A stretch of 64,000 bases of DNA from an uncultured Bradyrhizobium sp. (GTDB lineage Bacteria; Pseudomonadota; Alphaproteobacteria; Rhizobiales; Xanthobacteraceae), in the NCBI RefSeq assembly GCF_936928535.1, contig NZ_CAKZHY010000173.1, positions 62,001 to 126,000 on the forward strand, in the 5' to 3' direction. The notes under the pieces are model-generated. The model did no database searches and was not told where the DNA came from. It saw nothing but the letters and a program-made list of their open reading frames with translations. A program made the translations under genes and the position numbers. Position 1 is the first letter of the stretch, and the number at the start of each line of letters is the position of its first letter. Shown piece after piece: positions 50,776-60,138 of this stretch.

Positions 50776-50895
50776 TCAGCTAAAGGCTGATTGCCCTCGC
50801 GGCTGCCTTCGCGCGCCCCGCAAGACCACGGTCTCACACGAGTTTGACGCCGCCTTTGCTTTGCAAGGGCGGCTTTGCGCGTTTACACTTTCACC

Positions 50896-51534
50896 ATGAC
50901 CATGAGATTCCCTTTTGCCCGCACGCTGTGCCTGGCTTTGGCTTTAGGCGCTGCCGGCCTCGCGCCGGCGCTGGCGCAGGGTGATCCGGCCCCGCCGGCG
51001 AAGCAGCAGAAGAAGCTGCCCGAGGCGCCGGCCAAGCTGCCCAAGGCCGACCGCACCAAGAATCTCGATTTCCTGTTCGGTGCGCTGAAGGCCGCCCCCG
51101 ATGACGTCAGCGCCAGGCATGTCGAGGCGCGGATTTGGGCGATCTGGCTGCAGACCCCGAGCGACACCGCGGCACTCCTGATGGCGCGGGCCAAGGCGGC
51201 GGTCGATGCGCAGAAGATCGACGTCGCGATCAAGCTGCTCGATGCCGTGATCAAGCTCCGGCCCGACTACATCGAAGCCTGGAACCGGCGCGCCACGCTC
51301 TATTACATGCAGAACGACTACGCCCGCTCGCTCGCCGACATCCGCGAGGTGCTGATCCGCGAGCCGCGTCATTTCGGCGCGCTCGCAGGGCTCGGCATGA
51401 TCATGCAGGACGTCGGCGACGAGAAGCGCGCGCTCGAGGCCTATCGCAAGGCGCTCGCCGTCAATCCGCACCTCGAGAAGATCCCCGAGCAGGTGAAGGC
51501 CTTGACCGAGAAGGTCGAAGGCCGCGACATCTAG
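50896..51534 (+). CDS. Tetratricopeptide-repeat protein, exported
   Basis: 212-residue protein. Residues 1-30 form a signal peptide (RTLCLALALGAAGLAPALAQ). After an Ala/Pro/Lys-rich linker come three to four TPR helices, the clearest being KIDVAIKLLDAVIKLRPDYI, NDYARSLADIREVLIREPRH and DEKRALEAYRKALAVNPHLE. TPR proteins assemble complexes, and this one would act in the periplasm. It follows rpmJ at 120 bases. The ATG at 50896 is preferred; an in-frame ATG lies six bases later. Confidence 0.82.
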   Translation: MTMRFPFARTLCLALALGAAGLAPALAQGDPAPPAKQQKKLPEAPAKLPKADRTKNLDFLFGALKAAPDDVSARHVEARIWAIWLQTPSDTAALLMARAKAAVDAQKIDVAIKLLDAVIKLRPDYIEAWNRRATLYYMQNDYARSLADIREVLIREPRHFGALAGLGMIMQDVGDEKRALEAYRKALAVNPHLEKIPEQVKALTEKVEGRDI

Positions 51535-51582
51535 AGCACGATCCGGAAAAGTGTGCAGCGGTTTTCCGACGAGATCGTGCTC
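51534..51582. repeat. Palindromic repeat GAGCACGATCCGGAAAAG
   Basis: GAGCACGATC (51534-51543) is matched by GATCGTGCTC (51573-51582), with inner arms CGGAAAA/TTTTCCG. It begins at the last base of the TPR gene stop codon. This is a well-known intergenic element type of Rhizobiales and may end the transcript. Confidence 0.8.
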
Positions 51583-51716
51583 AAACAGTAACGGATATTT
51601 CGATCATCTTTCGAGCGGTTGCGGCGCGTGGAGATTAACCACGATCAAAAGCGCAATGTCGCAAGGACTATTGCCGGCGCCGCCGCAGGTCTACCTGCAT
51701 GGCAGGGAGCACAGCC

Positions 51717-51977
51717 ATGATGCGTTTGATCTTTGCTTGTAGCTTGCTGTTGGTATCGGGAACGGTCAGCCTTGCCGATGGGCTGTTCTGGGTGGTCGGC
51801 AATCGCGCCACCGGCAAATGCAACATCGTGACCAGCAATCCGGTCATCGATGGCGACGTGTGGTTCGGCGACGGCCCCTACAAGTCGAAGGACGATGCCA
51901 AGCTTGCACGCTCGACCATCCGCGCCTGTCCCGTGCTCACGCCCGACGAGCAAAAGGCGGAGGACAGCGCCGGCTAG
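51717..51977 (+). CDS. Hypothetical exported protein, 86 residues
   Basis: Starts MMRLIFACSLLLVSGTVSLA, a convincing signal peptide, then DGLFWVVGNRATGKCNIVTS. The mature part has two cysteines (GKCNI, IRACPV) that may form a disulfide. No family recognised. ATG 51717 follows GGGAG. The next gene is convergent. Confidence 0.7.
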   Translation: MMRLIFACSLLLVSGTVSLADGLFWVVGNRATGKCNIVTSNPVIDGDVWFGDGPYKSKDDAKLARSTIRACPVLTPDEQKAEDSAG

Positions 51978-51984
51978 CCTTGGG

Positions 51985-52167
51985 CTAGTGCAGCACGCTG
52001 GTGCCGCGCTCGGCGAGACCGCGATCGGCGGCCGCAGCGTAGGCCTTGGCGAGTTCGGTCTCGAGATGCTCGTTGATCAGCAGCAGCGCCCGCACCGCGC
52101 CGCGCAAATCGCCGTTGCAGCTCGCGACGATCTCGTCGATTGCGGTGTCATTCGATCTGAAGCTCAT
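51985..52167 (-). CDS. Hypothetical protein, 60 residues
   Basis: Small soluble helical protein beginning MSFRSNDTAIDEIVASCNGD with a central RGAVRALLLINEHLETELAK helix. It looks like a conserved rhizobial small protein but I assign no function. It converges with the exported 86-residue protein gene with a seven-base gap. Confidence 0.6.
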   Translation of the reverse strand: MSFRSNDTAIDEIVASCNGDLRGAVRALLLINEHLETELAKAYAAAADRGLAERGTSVLH

Positions 52168-52495
52168 CGAAAATCCTCCGGTTCAAACCAGGACAATTCT
52201 GCCGGTCTTTCCTGCATCCCCTGAGGTTGCGAGGAGGGATCGGCGCCCATCCGCGTCTCAATGGCGGAACCGACCGTGGCGAATATAAGGACAGCGCGAT
52301 GACGACTGCATGAATGATCCGAGGCTTGTGTGTCATCTGTCGGGATCATTGATATTGTTGATTTTTTTAGTTCGGCAATTATGCACATATCCACAGGGCG
52401 GCATTTCCGGTGGAAGCGCTGGAGCGTCCTCGCGCGAAACTGCCGTCTGCGTCATTCGTAACTGCCATGTGCCCAGGATCGTCCGGACTGTCTTC

Positions 52496-53452
52496 ATGAT
52501 CGTTTTATCAGCCGTGACCGCGCTGGCCCTGCTCGCGCTGGTCACGCAGGCCGCCGTCGTCGTCGTGCAACGTTCCTTTCCGCCGCAGGGCCGGATGATC
52601 GAGGTCGAGGGCGCGACGCTGCATGTCGTCGATGTCGGCCCGCGCGATGGCGATCTGCCGATCGTGATGCTGCACGGCGCCAGCTCCAATCTCGAAGTGA
52701 TGCGGCATCCGCTCGGCGACATGCTCGCCGGGAACCATCGCGTGATCCTGATAGACCGCCCCGGGCACGGCTGGAGCACGCGTGCGCGGCACGAAGATTC
52801 GACGCCTGAGATTCAGGCACGGATGATCGATGACGCGCTCGGCAAGCTCGGAATCGATCGCGCGATCTTCGTCGTGCATTCCTGGAGCGGCGCGCTGGGC
52901 GCGCGGCTGGCGCTCGATCACGCAAGCCGCGTTGCCGGTCTCGTCATGCTGGCACCGGTGACCCACCCCTGGCGCGGCGGCGTCGGTCGCTACAACGAGA
53001 TCATCGCAACGCCCGTCGTCGGCCCGCTGCTGGCCTACACCATCACGCTGCCGCTCGGCTTGTTCGTCACCGAATCAGGCGCACGCAACGTCTTCCTGCC
53101 GCAGACGATGCCGGACGGTTTTGTGAGGGAGTCCGCGACGCCGCTACTGCTTCGTCCGCGCGAATTCATCGCCAATGCCTATGATCTCGTCACGCTCAAG
53201 GCCTCGGTTGCCGCGCAGGCGCCGCGCTACGGCGAGATCAGCACGCCCGTGACGATCATCGCCGGCGCGCCCGACAAGACGGTGAAGACCGACATCCACG
53301 CACGCCCCTTCGCCGCGACGGTGCCGAATGCAAAGCTGGTCGTGCTGCCCGATCTCGGCCACATGGTGCAGAACGCGGTGCCGGATCTGGTGAAGACGGA
53401 GATCGAGACGATGATCCGTCAGATGTCCCCGGCGCAGGCGGCCGCAGACTAA
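52496..53452 (+). CDS. Alpha/beta hydrolase
   Basis: 318-residue serine hydrolase with an N-terminal hydrophobic anchor (residues 1-22, MIVLSAVTALALLALVTQAA). The oxyanion region is IVMLHGASSNLEVM, the nucleophile elbow is VVHSWSGALGARLALDH (central Ser of SWSGA), the acid follows AGAPDKTVKTD and the histidine is in LPDLGHMVQNAVPD. Substrate unknown. The longer open frame from 52310 crosses low-complexity upstream sequence; ATG 52496 was chosen, with AGGA 20 bases before. The 328 bases upstream (52168-52495) hold no other gene. Confidence 0.8.
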   Translation: MIVLSAVTALALLALVTQAAVVVVQRSFPPQGRMIEVEGATLHVVDVGPRDGDLPIVMLHGASSNLEVMRHPLGDMLAGNHRVILIDRPGHGWSTRARHEDSTPEIQARMIDDALGKLGIDRAIFVVHSWSGALGARLALDHASRVAGLVMLAPVTHPWRGGVGRYNEIIATPVVGPLLAYTITLPLGLFVTESGARNVFLPQTMPDGFVRESATPLLLRPREFIANAYDLVTLKASVAAQAPRYGEISTPVTIIAGAPDKTVKTDIHARPFAATVPNAKLVVLPDLGHMVQNAVPDLVKTEIETMIRQMSPAQAAAD

Positions 53453-53453
53453 A

Positions 53454-53497
53454 GCGTTTTCGAGCGAAGAGGACTCCGGTTCGCGTGAGGAAAACGC
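53454..53497. repeat. Palindromic repeat GCGTTTTCGAGCG
   Basis: GCGTTTT (53454-53460) pairs with AAAACGC (53491-53497), enclosing the sequence ACTCCGGTTCGCGTG. It lies right after the hydrolase stop codon and resembles intergenic elements found throughout Bradyrhizobium. Confidence 0.6.
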
Positions 53498-53510
53498 GTC
53501 AAGACAAGGG

Positions 53511-53551
53511 CTGGAACATCGGTTCTGATGCCGTCAGAACCGATGTTCCAG
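53511..53551. terminator. Perfect 18-bp stem-loop between convergent genes
   Basis: CTGGAACATCGGTTCTGA (53511-53528) and TCAGAACCGATGTTCCAG (53534-53551) are exact complements around a 5-base loop. The position between the convergent hydrolase and cytochrome genes suits a bidirectional terminator, although neither side has a T-run. Confidence 0.7.
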
Positions 53552-53569
53552 CGGCCGCCTTAGACCCGT

Positions 53570-53965
53570 TTACTGCTTGATCTTCCCGTCCTTGTCGAAC
53601 TGCGAGACGTAGGACCAGAGATTGTTGATTTCGGTCTCGTTCTTGATGCCGGCGAATGCCATCTTGGTGCCGGGGATCTTGGCCTTCGGATCCTTGATGT
53701 ATTCCTTGAACTGGGCCTCGTTCCAGGTGATGCCGGAATTCTTGTTCGCATCCGAATAATTGTAATCCGGCGCGGTGCCGGAATGACGGCCATCGAGGCC
53801 GTTCAGTTCGGGGCCGACCTTATTCTTGGCGCCTTCGCCGATGGCGTGGCAGGCCAGGCACTTGTTGAACGACGTCTTGCCGGCCGCGACATCCTGCGCC
53901 ATCGCGCTGGTGGCCGTGGCAGTGACGGTGAGGATCATCAGCGCGCCAAAAATCAGTTTTTTCAT
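53570..53965 (-). CDS. Soluble class I cytochrome c (c550-type)
   Basis: 131-residue periplasmic electron carrier. A 23-residue signal peptide ends at AMA-QD. The haem attachment motif is CLACH, and the sixth ligand is the methionine of GTKMAFAGIK. The order and length correspond to the rhizobial c550/c2-type cytochromes that feed terminal oxidases or the denitrification pathway. It resembles CycA of Bradyrhizobium, but I do not assign the symbol. ATG 53965 replaces a longer frame that runs into the upstream region. Confidence 0.88.
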   Translation of the reverse strand: MKKLIFGALMILTVTATATSAMAQDVAAGKTSFNKCLACHAIGEGAKNKVGPELNGLDGRHSGTAPDYNYSDANKNSGITWNEAQFKEYIKDPKAKIPGTKMAFAGIKNETEINNLWSYVSQFDKDGKIKQ

Positions 53966-54231
53966 AGGGTGCTCTTCGTCTCTTTCCCGGTGGATCTTCG
54001 TCTGGTCGGCTTTCGTCGAACCTGCCCGTTTTGGCACGGCCCGCTCGGCTTGGACAAGCCACGAAAGCATGACAGGTTTCATGGCTGCCAACTTGTCCCA
54101 GAGCGAACTCGCTGGAGATCGTGGCTTGCGACTTTCGGACGGCCTACCCAAACCACAGCGGACGTGGTTGATTTGCCGTGATAAATTGACGTGCGGCGCA
54201 AGCCGGAAGGATATGCGGTGAAGGATCTGAT

Positions 54232-55725
54232 ATGGCCATCATGATGCCGGCGAGCGATCAAGCGGTGTTGGCGCGCCGCGCGGAGATCGTTGCTGCATTG
54301 CGCGCCATCGTGCCCGGCGAGGGTGTGATCGACAGTGCGGCCGAGATGCGGGCTTATGAATCCGACGGGCTGACCGCCTATCGGCAGCCCCCGATGGTCG
54401 TGGTGCTGCCTGATACGACCGAGCAGGTCTCGCTCGTCCTGAAATATTGTGCCGCCCATGGCATCAAGGTGGTGCCGCGCGGCTCAGGCACCTCGCTTTC
54501 AGGCGGCGCGCTGCCGCTGGAGGACGGCGTCCTGCTGGGCCTCGGCAAGTTCAAGCGCATCCGCGAGATCGATTTCGACAACCGTGTCGTCGTCACCGAG
54601 CCCGGCGTCACCAATCTCGCCATCAGCCAGGCGGTCGCGCATGCCGGCTTCTATTACGCGCCCGATCCGTCCTCGCAGATCGCCTGCTCGATCGGCGGCA
54701 ATGTCGCGGAAAATTCCGGCGGCGTGCATTGCCTGAAATACGGCATGACCACCAACAACGTGCTCGGTTGCGAGATCGTGCTGATGAGCGGCGAGATCCT
54801 GCGCATCGGCGGCAAGGGGTGCGAGAACGCGGGCTACGATCTGATGGGCGTCATCACCGGCTCGGAAGGCCTGCTCGGGGTCATCACCGAGATCACGGTG
54901 CGTATCCTGCAGAAGCCGGAGACGGCGCGCGCGCTGATGGTCGGATTCGCGCAAGTCGAGGCGGCCGGCGAATGCGTGGCGCGCATCATCGGCGCCGGCA
55001 TCATCCCCGGCGGCATGGAGATGATGGACAAGCCGGCGATTCACGCTGCGGAAGCCTTCGTCCATGCCGGCTATCCGCTGGACGTCGAAGCGCTGCTCAT
55101 CATCGAGCTCGACGGTCCCAAGATCGAGGTCGATGAGCTGATCACGCGCGTCGAGACCATCGCCAACGCCTGCGGCTCGACCACCTGCCAGATCTCGACC
55201 TCGGAGGCCGAGCGCAATCTGTTCTGGGCCGGCCGCAAGGCCGCGTTCCCCGCTGTGGGACGTATCTCGCCAGACTATCTCTGCATGGACGGCACCATTC
55301 CGCGCGGCGCGCTGCCGAAGGCGCTGGCGCGCATCCGCGAGCTCGGCGAAAAGTACCAGCTCGGCTGCGCCAACGTGTTCCACGCCGGCGACGGCAATCT
55401 GCATCCGCTGATCCTCTACGATGCCAACAAGCCCGGCGAGATCGAGCGCGCCGAAGCCTTCGGCGCCGACATCCTGCGCGCCTGCGTCGAGTTCGGCGGC
55501 GTGCTCACCGGCGAGCACGGCGTCGGCATCGAGAAGCGCGATCTGATGCCGGACATGTTCACCGAGATCGACCTCAACCAGCAGCAGCGGCTGAAATGCG
55601 CCTTCGACGCGCAAGGCCTGCTCAACCCCGGCAAGGTGTTTCCGACCCTGCACCGCTGCGCCGAGCTCGGCCGCATGCATGTGCACGCGGGCAAGCTGGC
55701 GTTCCCGGACATTCCGCGGTTCTGA
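54232..55725 (+). CDS. glcD: Glycolate oxidase subunit GlcD (FAD)
   Basis: 497-residue FAD-linked oxidase, catalytic subunit of the membrane-associated glycolate/D-2-hydroxyacid dehydrogenase, which converts glycolate to glyoxylate. The FAD-binding PCMH region is visible as KVVPRGSGTSLSGGALPLED and SSQIACSIGGNVAENSGGVH; the C-terminal domain has NVFHAGDGNLHPLILYDANK and GVLTGEHGVGIEKRDLMPDM. The other two subunits, GlcE and GlcF, lie 1.8 kb downstream, past two unrelated genes. ATG 54232 is used. Confidence 0.92.
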   Translation: MAIMMPASDQAVLARRAEIVAALRAIVPGEGVIDSAAEMRAYESDGLTAYRQPPMVVVLPDTTEQVSLVLKYCAAHGIKVVPRGSGTSLSGGALPLEDGVLLGLGKFKRIREIDFDNRVVVTEPGVTNLAISQAVAHAGFYYAPDPSSQIACSIGGNVAENSGGVHCLKYGMTTNNVLGCEIVLMSGEILRIGGKGCENAGYDLMGVITGSEGLLGVITEITVRILQKPETARALMVGFAQVEAAGECVARIIGAGIIPGGMEMMDKPAIHAAEAFVHAGYPLDVEALLIIELDGPKIEVDELITRVETIANACGSTTCQISTSEAERNLFWAGRKAAFPAVGRISPDYLCMDGTIPRGALPKALARIRELGEKYQLGCANVFHAGDGNLHPLILYDANKPGEIERAEAFGADILRACVEFGGVLTGEHGVGIEKRDLMPDMFTEIDLNQQQRLKCAFDAQGLLNPGKVFPTLHRCAELGRMHVHAGKLAFPDIPRF

Positions 55726-55754
55726 GGATTGGGCGGGTCAGTCCAGGTAGCGGT

Positions 55755-56918
55755 ATGGCGGATATCCCGATAGGTGCGACTGTGACGTCAGCAGCCGCGA
55801 CCCACTCTCGGTCGCGGCTGCTGTTCATCGACAACATCAGATGGTCGATGATCATCCTCGTGCTGAGCATGCACGCGGCCGATACTTACTCTCCGTTCGG
55901 CAATTGGTACTATGTCGACCGCCAGGCCGCGGGCTTCGGCACCGCTCTGTTATTCGGTATCTATCAGAGCTTCCTCCAGGCGTTCTTCATGGCGGCGTTG
56001 TTTTTCATCGCCGGCTATTTCGCGGCGGCATCTTTCGACAGAAAGGGGTTTTCAGCCTTCGCCCGCGACCGGCTGTTGCGGCTGGGCGTGCCGACCCTGG
56101 TTTACATGTTCGTGATCGGCCCGCTCACGCAGTATTTTCTGTCCCGGACCTGGGGCAACGGCGGCTTCGGTCATCAATGGCTGACCCATCTCCGCGATGG
56201 CGAATGGCTGTCCGAGAGCGGGCCGATGTGGTTCTGCGCCGTGCTGCTGCTGTTCTCGCTTCTCTACGGCCTCGTACGGCTGTCGGGATGGCAAGAGCGG
56301 GTGGTTGTGCTGCGAGGACCGATGCTCGTGGTGTTCGTCATGGTCATGGCGGCCGCGACCTTTGCCGTGCGCGTCGTCGTGCCGGCCGGTGCCGCAGTGC
56401 TCAATGTCCATCCTGGCGACCTCCCGCAATATGTTCTGATGTTCGCGGCCGGGGCCTATGGCTATCGCGGCAACTGGATGATGGGGCTTGCGGATCGGTC
56501 CTGCCTGTATTGGGGCACTCGGGCGCTGGCCATCTCGGCGCCTGTGTTCGCGGCGCTGGTGCTGTTTGGCGGAGGTCTCGAGGGCGACACGGCACTCTAT
56601 GACGGCGGCTTCAATCCCGTGAGTGCCGGCAAGTGCCTCTGGGAAGCACTCGTCTGTGTGGGCATGGGCTTTCTGCTCCTCGCCGTCTACCGTCGCTATT
56701 TCGACACGCAAGGTCTCCTCGCCAAATGGCTCTCGGACAATGCCTTCGGCGTCTACCTGATCCACCCGCCGATCCTGATCGGCTTTGCCTTGCTGCTGCA
56801 TGGGCTGCCGCTGCTGGCGCTCGCGAAGGCGCTTCTGCTGACGGTGCTGGCCGCCATCGGCAGCTTCGGCGTCTCGGGCTTGATCCTGCGCCAATCGCCG
56901 CTGCGCGCGATCATCTAG
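55755..56918 (+). CDS. Acyltransferase-3 family membrane protein
   Basis: 387-residue polytopic protein with about ten hydrophobic spans. The N-terminal RLLFIDNIRWSMIILVLSMH, including the essential histidine of the acyltransferase-3 family, and the second-half FGVYLIHPPILIGFALLLHG are diagnostic. Members acetylate sugars of O-antigen, glucans or Nod-type oligosaccharides. Substrate unknown. It begins 29 bases after glcD in the same direction and separates glcD from glcEF. ATG 55755 is used. Confidence 0.85.
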   Translation: MADIPIGATVTSAAATHSRSRLLFIDNIRWSMIILVLSMHAADTYSPFGNWYYVDRQAAGFGTALLFGIYQSFLQAFFMAALFFIAGYFAAASFDRKGFSAFARDRLLRLGVPTLVYMFVIGPLTQYFLSRTWGNGGFGHQWLTHLRDGEWLSESGPMWFCAVLLLFSLLYGLVRLSGWQERVVVLRGPMLVVFVMVMAAATFAVRVVVPAGAAVLNVHPGDLPQYVLMFAAGAYGYRGNWMMGLADRSCLYWGTRALAISAPVFAALVLFGGGLEGDTALYDGGFNPVSAGKCLWEALVCVGMGFLLLAVYRRYFDTQGLLAKWLSDNAFGVYLIHPPILIGFALLLHGLPLLALAKALLLTVLAAIGSFGVSGLILRQSPLRAII

Positions 56919-56960
56919 CGGAGACGCCGCGGTCCGGTCAGAATCGCGGCGTCTAGGTTC

Positions 56961-57296
56961 TCAAAGCATTCCGTATTGCGCGCGCTCGCGCTTCGCCAGC
57001 AGCGGCAGCGCCTGGCCGGCGATATAGGTCTTGAAGTGCGCGCTTTCCTGATGCTCCTTAAACGCGGCCTCGTCGCGGAACAGCTCGTAGAATAGGAACT
57101 GCGCAGGGTTGTCTTTCCCGCGTGAGATCAGGAACAGTTTGACGCCGTCCTCGCGCTGCGCCTCCGGCAGGAAGCTATCGAGGATGGCGGCGATCTTGTC
57201 GGCCTCTCCAGGCTTTGCCTCCCATTGCGCGACCACGAGGAGGCCTCCGCCGTCGACGGCGTCGCTGATCGATTTCTGTGTGGCGTAGTGGTTCAT
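56961..57296 (-). CDS. Antibiotic biosynthesis monooxygenase-family protein (ABM)
   Basis: 111-residue dimeric alpha-beta barrel of the ABM family, often quinol monooxygenases or stress proteins. The strand GGLLVVAQWEAKPGEADKIA and the FLFYELFRDEAAFKEHQESA segment are typical. GGAG six bases before ATG 57296 fixes the start. It is on the strand opposite to the glc genes and so interrupts them. Function not predictable. Confidence 0.82.
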   Translation of the reverse strand: MNHYATQKSISDAVDGGGLLVVAQWEAKPGEADKIAAILDSFLPEAQREDGVKLFLISRGKDNPAQFLFYELFRDEAAFKEHQESAHFKTYIAGQALPLLAKRERAQYGML

Positions 57297-57511
57297 GCTT
57301 CGCTCCATATCTGTCTCTGATGATCTCGATCGCGATCGACGCGAGTTTGTAGCGACGGCACGCAGGGTTTGGTTCGCCGGTGGTCGAAGTGTCGATGTCG
57401 TGAATGTTTCGATTGTGATCGAATCGTCGATGTGACCCGAACGCGCCGGCAGCGGTCGCCGGCCCACGTAGCATTTGATTTTCGGACCAAATTTCGTTAC
57501 CCGCTAGACGC

Positions 57512-58750
57512 GTGGATACGCTCAGGGTCAGAGACGCCAAAGACGTCGAAGAGGTGGTGCGCGCGGCGATTGCCAATGAGCAGCCGCTCGAGATCATCGG
57601 TCATGGCAACAAGCGCAGCATCGGGCACGCCATGGCGACCAATGCCGTGCTCGACGTCTCCGCGCTCAATGCCGTCACCTCCTATGAGCCGAACGAATTG
57701 ATCGTCACGCTCCAGGCCGGTGCGCCGGTGGCCGACGTGCTGTCGCTGATCGACGCCAAGAACCAGCAATTCGCGTTCGAGCCCATCAACACCGCGCCGC
57801 TGCTCGGTACGACCGGCTCAGGAACCATTGGCGGCATGATCGCGGTGGGTCTGGCCGGCCCGCGCCGGATCAAGGCGGGCGGGGCGCGCGACCATCTGCT
57901 CGGGGCGCATGCCGTCTCCGGCTTCGGCGACAGCTTCAAGACCGGCGGCAAGGTGGTGAAGAACGTCACCGGCTACGACCTCTGCAAGCTGCTCAGCGGC
58001 TCCTGGGGCACGCTGTCGGTCATGACGGAAGTGACGCTCAAGGTGATGCCGAAGCCCGAAGCCGAGCGGACGCTGCTGCTGCGTGGGCTCAATGATGCCG
58101 CCGCCAACAAGGCGATGACTGCGGCTCTCGGCTCGCCCTACGATGTCTCCGGCGCCGCGCATCTGCCGCATCAGGCGCTCCGAACCAGGACCGACGGGCT
58201 CGGCGATATCGCCGGCCAGGGCGAGGCGGTGACCGCGCTGCGGCTCGAGGGCATCACGGCCTCCGCCAGTCACCGCGCCGGTTCCTTGCGCGAGCTGCTG
58301 GCGCCGTTTGGCGCCGCGACCCTGATCGAGGATACGGCGTCGTCCGCCCTTTGGGCCGCCATCCGCGACGTGCTGCCGTTCGCGGCCAGCGGTGCGCTTG
58401 GCGCCTGGCCGGTGTGGCGGATCGTCTGCCCGCCGGCCTCGGGGGCGGCGCTCGGCACGCAATTGGTGCGCGAGACCGGCGGCGACGTGATCTATGACTG
58501 GGGCGGCGGGCTGATCTGGGCGGCGCTGCCGCCGAAGGCCGACGCGCACGCCCCCGCCGTACGCCAGCTCGCCGATGCGTTCGGCGGCCACGCAACGCTG
58601 ATCCGGGCAGCCGAGGACGTCAGGCGCGGCGTCGACGTGTTCCACCCGCAAGCGCCTGGTATCGCCGCCCTGAGCGAACGGGTCCGCGCCAGCTTCGATC
58701 CGAAGTCGATCTTGAACCGGGGACGCTTGAGGCGGGGCGCCGTGGCATGA
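57512..58750 (+). CDS. glcE: Glycolate oxidase subunit GlcE (FAD-binding)
   Basis: 412-residue FAD-binding subunit of the GlcDEF glycolate dehydrogenase. FAD-binding text includes LLGTTGSGTIGGMIAVGLAG and the VVKNVTGYDLCKLLSGSWGT strand; the C-terminal end has RASFDPKSILNRGRL. The GTG at 57512 starts the frame. Its stop overlaps the glcF start by four bases (ATGA), so the two subunits are translationally coupled. Confidence 0.92.
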   Translation: MDTLRVRDAKDVEEVVRAAIANEQPLEIIGHGNKRSIGHAMATNAVLDVSALNAVTSYEPNELIVTLQAGAPVADVLSLIDAKNQQFAFEPINTAPLLGTTGSGTIGGMIAVGLAGPRRIKAGGARDHLLGAHAVSGFGDSFKTGGKVVKNVTGYDLCKLLSGSWGTLSVMTEVTLKVMPKPEAERTLLLRGLNDAAANKAMTAALGSPYDVSGAAHLPHQALRTRTDGLGDIAGQGEAVTALRLEGITASASHRAGSLRELLAPFGAATLIEDTASSALWAAIRDVLPFAASGALGAWPVWRIVCPPASGAALGTQLVRETGGDVIYDWGGGLIWAALPPKADAHAPAVRQLADAFGGHATLIRAAEDVRRGVDVFHPQAPGIAALSERVRASFDPKSILNRGRLRRGAVA

Positions 58751-60069
58751 AGACGGAATTCTCACTCGCGCAGCTTGCCGACCCCGACATCGCGGAAGCC
58801 GACAAGATCCTGCGCGCCTGCGTCCATTGCGGCTTCTGCACCGCGACCTGCCCGACCTATGTCCTGCTCGGCGACGAGCTCGATAGCCCGCGCGGCCGCA
58901 TCTATCTGATCAAGGAGATGCTGGAGAAGGATCAGACACCGACACCGGAGGTGGTCAAGCACGTCGATCGCTGCCTGTCGTGCCTGGCCTGCATGACGAC
59001 CTGCCCGTCCGGGGTGAACTACATGCACCTCGTCGATCAGGCCCGTGTCAGGATCGAGCAGCGCTATCGGCGCCCGCTCGCCGAGCGGCTGCTGCGCCGG
59101 GTGCTGGCCTTCGTCCTGCCCGATCCGCAATGGTTTCGCATCAGCATGCGGCTGGCACAGCTGGCCCGTCCCCTCGCGGTCTTCCTGCCGACGCCGCGGC
59201 CATCGGCCACGCCGGGCCTGATCCAGCGCCTCAAGGCGATGCTGGCCCTGGCTCCCGACCGGCTGCCGGCGCCGGGCGCACTTCCGGGCAGCGTGTTCGC
59301 GGCGCTCGGCAAGAAGCGTGGCCGGGTCGCGCTGCTGCAGGGCTGCGCCCAGCAGGTGCTGGCGCCGCGCATCAACCAGGCTGCCATCAGCCTGCTCACC
59401 CGTCACGGCATCGAGGTCGTGCTGGTCAGGGATGAGCAATGCTGCGGCGCGCTCACCCATCACCTCGGCGACGACGAGGATGCGCTGGCGCGCGCCCGCG
59501 CCAACGTCGCAGCGTGGTGCAAGGAGGCCGCCGGCGAAGGGCTCGACGCCATCCTGGTGACGACCTCCGGTTGTGGTACCGTCATCAAGGACTACGGCTA
59601 TCTGCTGCGCGAGGACGCTGCCTTCGCGGCCGATGCGGCGAAGGTGTCCGCGCTTGCGAAGGACATCACGGAATATGTCGCCGGTCTCGGCCTCGCACCG
59701 AGCGCGCAACAGCACGACATCGTCGTCGCCTATCACTCCGCATGCTCGTTGCAGCACGGGCAGAAAATCACGGGCCTTCCGAAAGAATTGCTTTCCAAGA
59801 ATGGATTCGTGGTGAAAGATGTGCCAGAGAGCCATTTGTGTTGCGGTTCGGCGGGGACCTACAACATTCTCCAGCCCGAGCTTGCGGGCAGGTTGCGCGA
59901 TCGCAAGGTCGCCAACATCGCAAGTGTCAAGCCGGACATGATTGCCGCAGGCAATATCGGCTGCATGGTGCAGATTGCCAGTGGCACGTCAGTTCCGGTC
60001 GTACACACGATTGAGCTTCTCGATTGGGCTACGGGCGGATCGCGGCCGGCGTTGAGCGCGTCGCACTGA
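58747..60069 (+). CDS. glcF: Glycolate oxidase iron-sulfur subunit GlcF
   Basis: 440-residue electron-transfer subunit. Two ferredoxin-type clusters are visible: CVHCGFCTATCPTYVLLGDE and CLSCLACMTTCPSGVNYMHL. Two cysteine-rich CCG domains follow (QCCGALTHHLG and SHLCCGSAGTYNI). GlcF passes electrons from the FAD subunits to the quinone pool or other acceptors. It is coupled to glcE and followed by the histone-like gene. Confidence 0.93.
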   Translation: MKTEFSLAQLADPDIAEADKILRACVHCGFCTATCPTYVLLGDELDSPRGRIYLIKEMLEKDQTPTPEVVKHVDRCLSCLACMTTCPSGVNYMHLVDQARVRIEQRYRRPLAERLLRRVLAFVLPDPQWFRISMRLAQLARPLAVFLPTPRPSATPGLIQRLKAMLALAPDRLPAPGALPGSVFAALGKKRGRVALLQGCAQQVLAPRINQAAISLLTRHGIEVVLVRDEQCCGALTHHLGDDEDALARARANVAAWCKEAAGEGLDAILVTTSGCGTVIKDYGYLLREDAAFAADAAKVSALAKDITEYVAGLGLAPSAQQHDIVVAYHSACSLQHGQKITGLPKELLSKNGFVVKDVPESHLCCGSAGTYNILQPELAGRLRDRKVANIASVKPDMIAAGNIGCMVQIASGTSVPVVHTIELLDWATGGSRPALSASH

Positions 60070-60138
60070 GCTTTCGCCTTGAGGTGACTGCTGAAGATGC
60101 CCGATCGACCATTGTTCGGCGGCAACAGGAGGACCACG

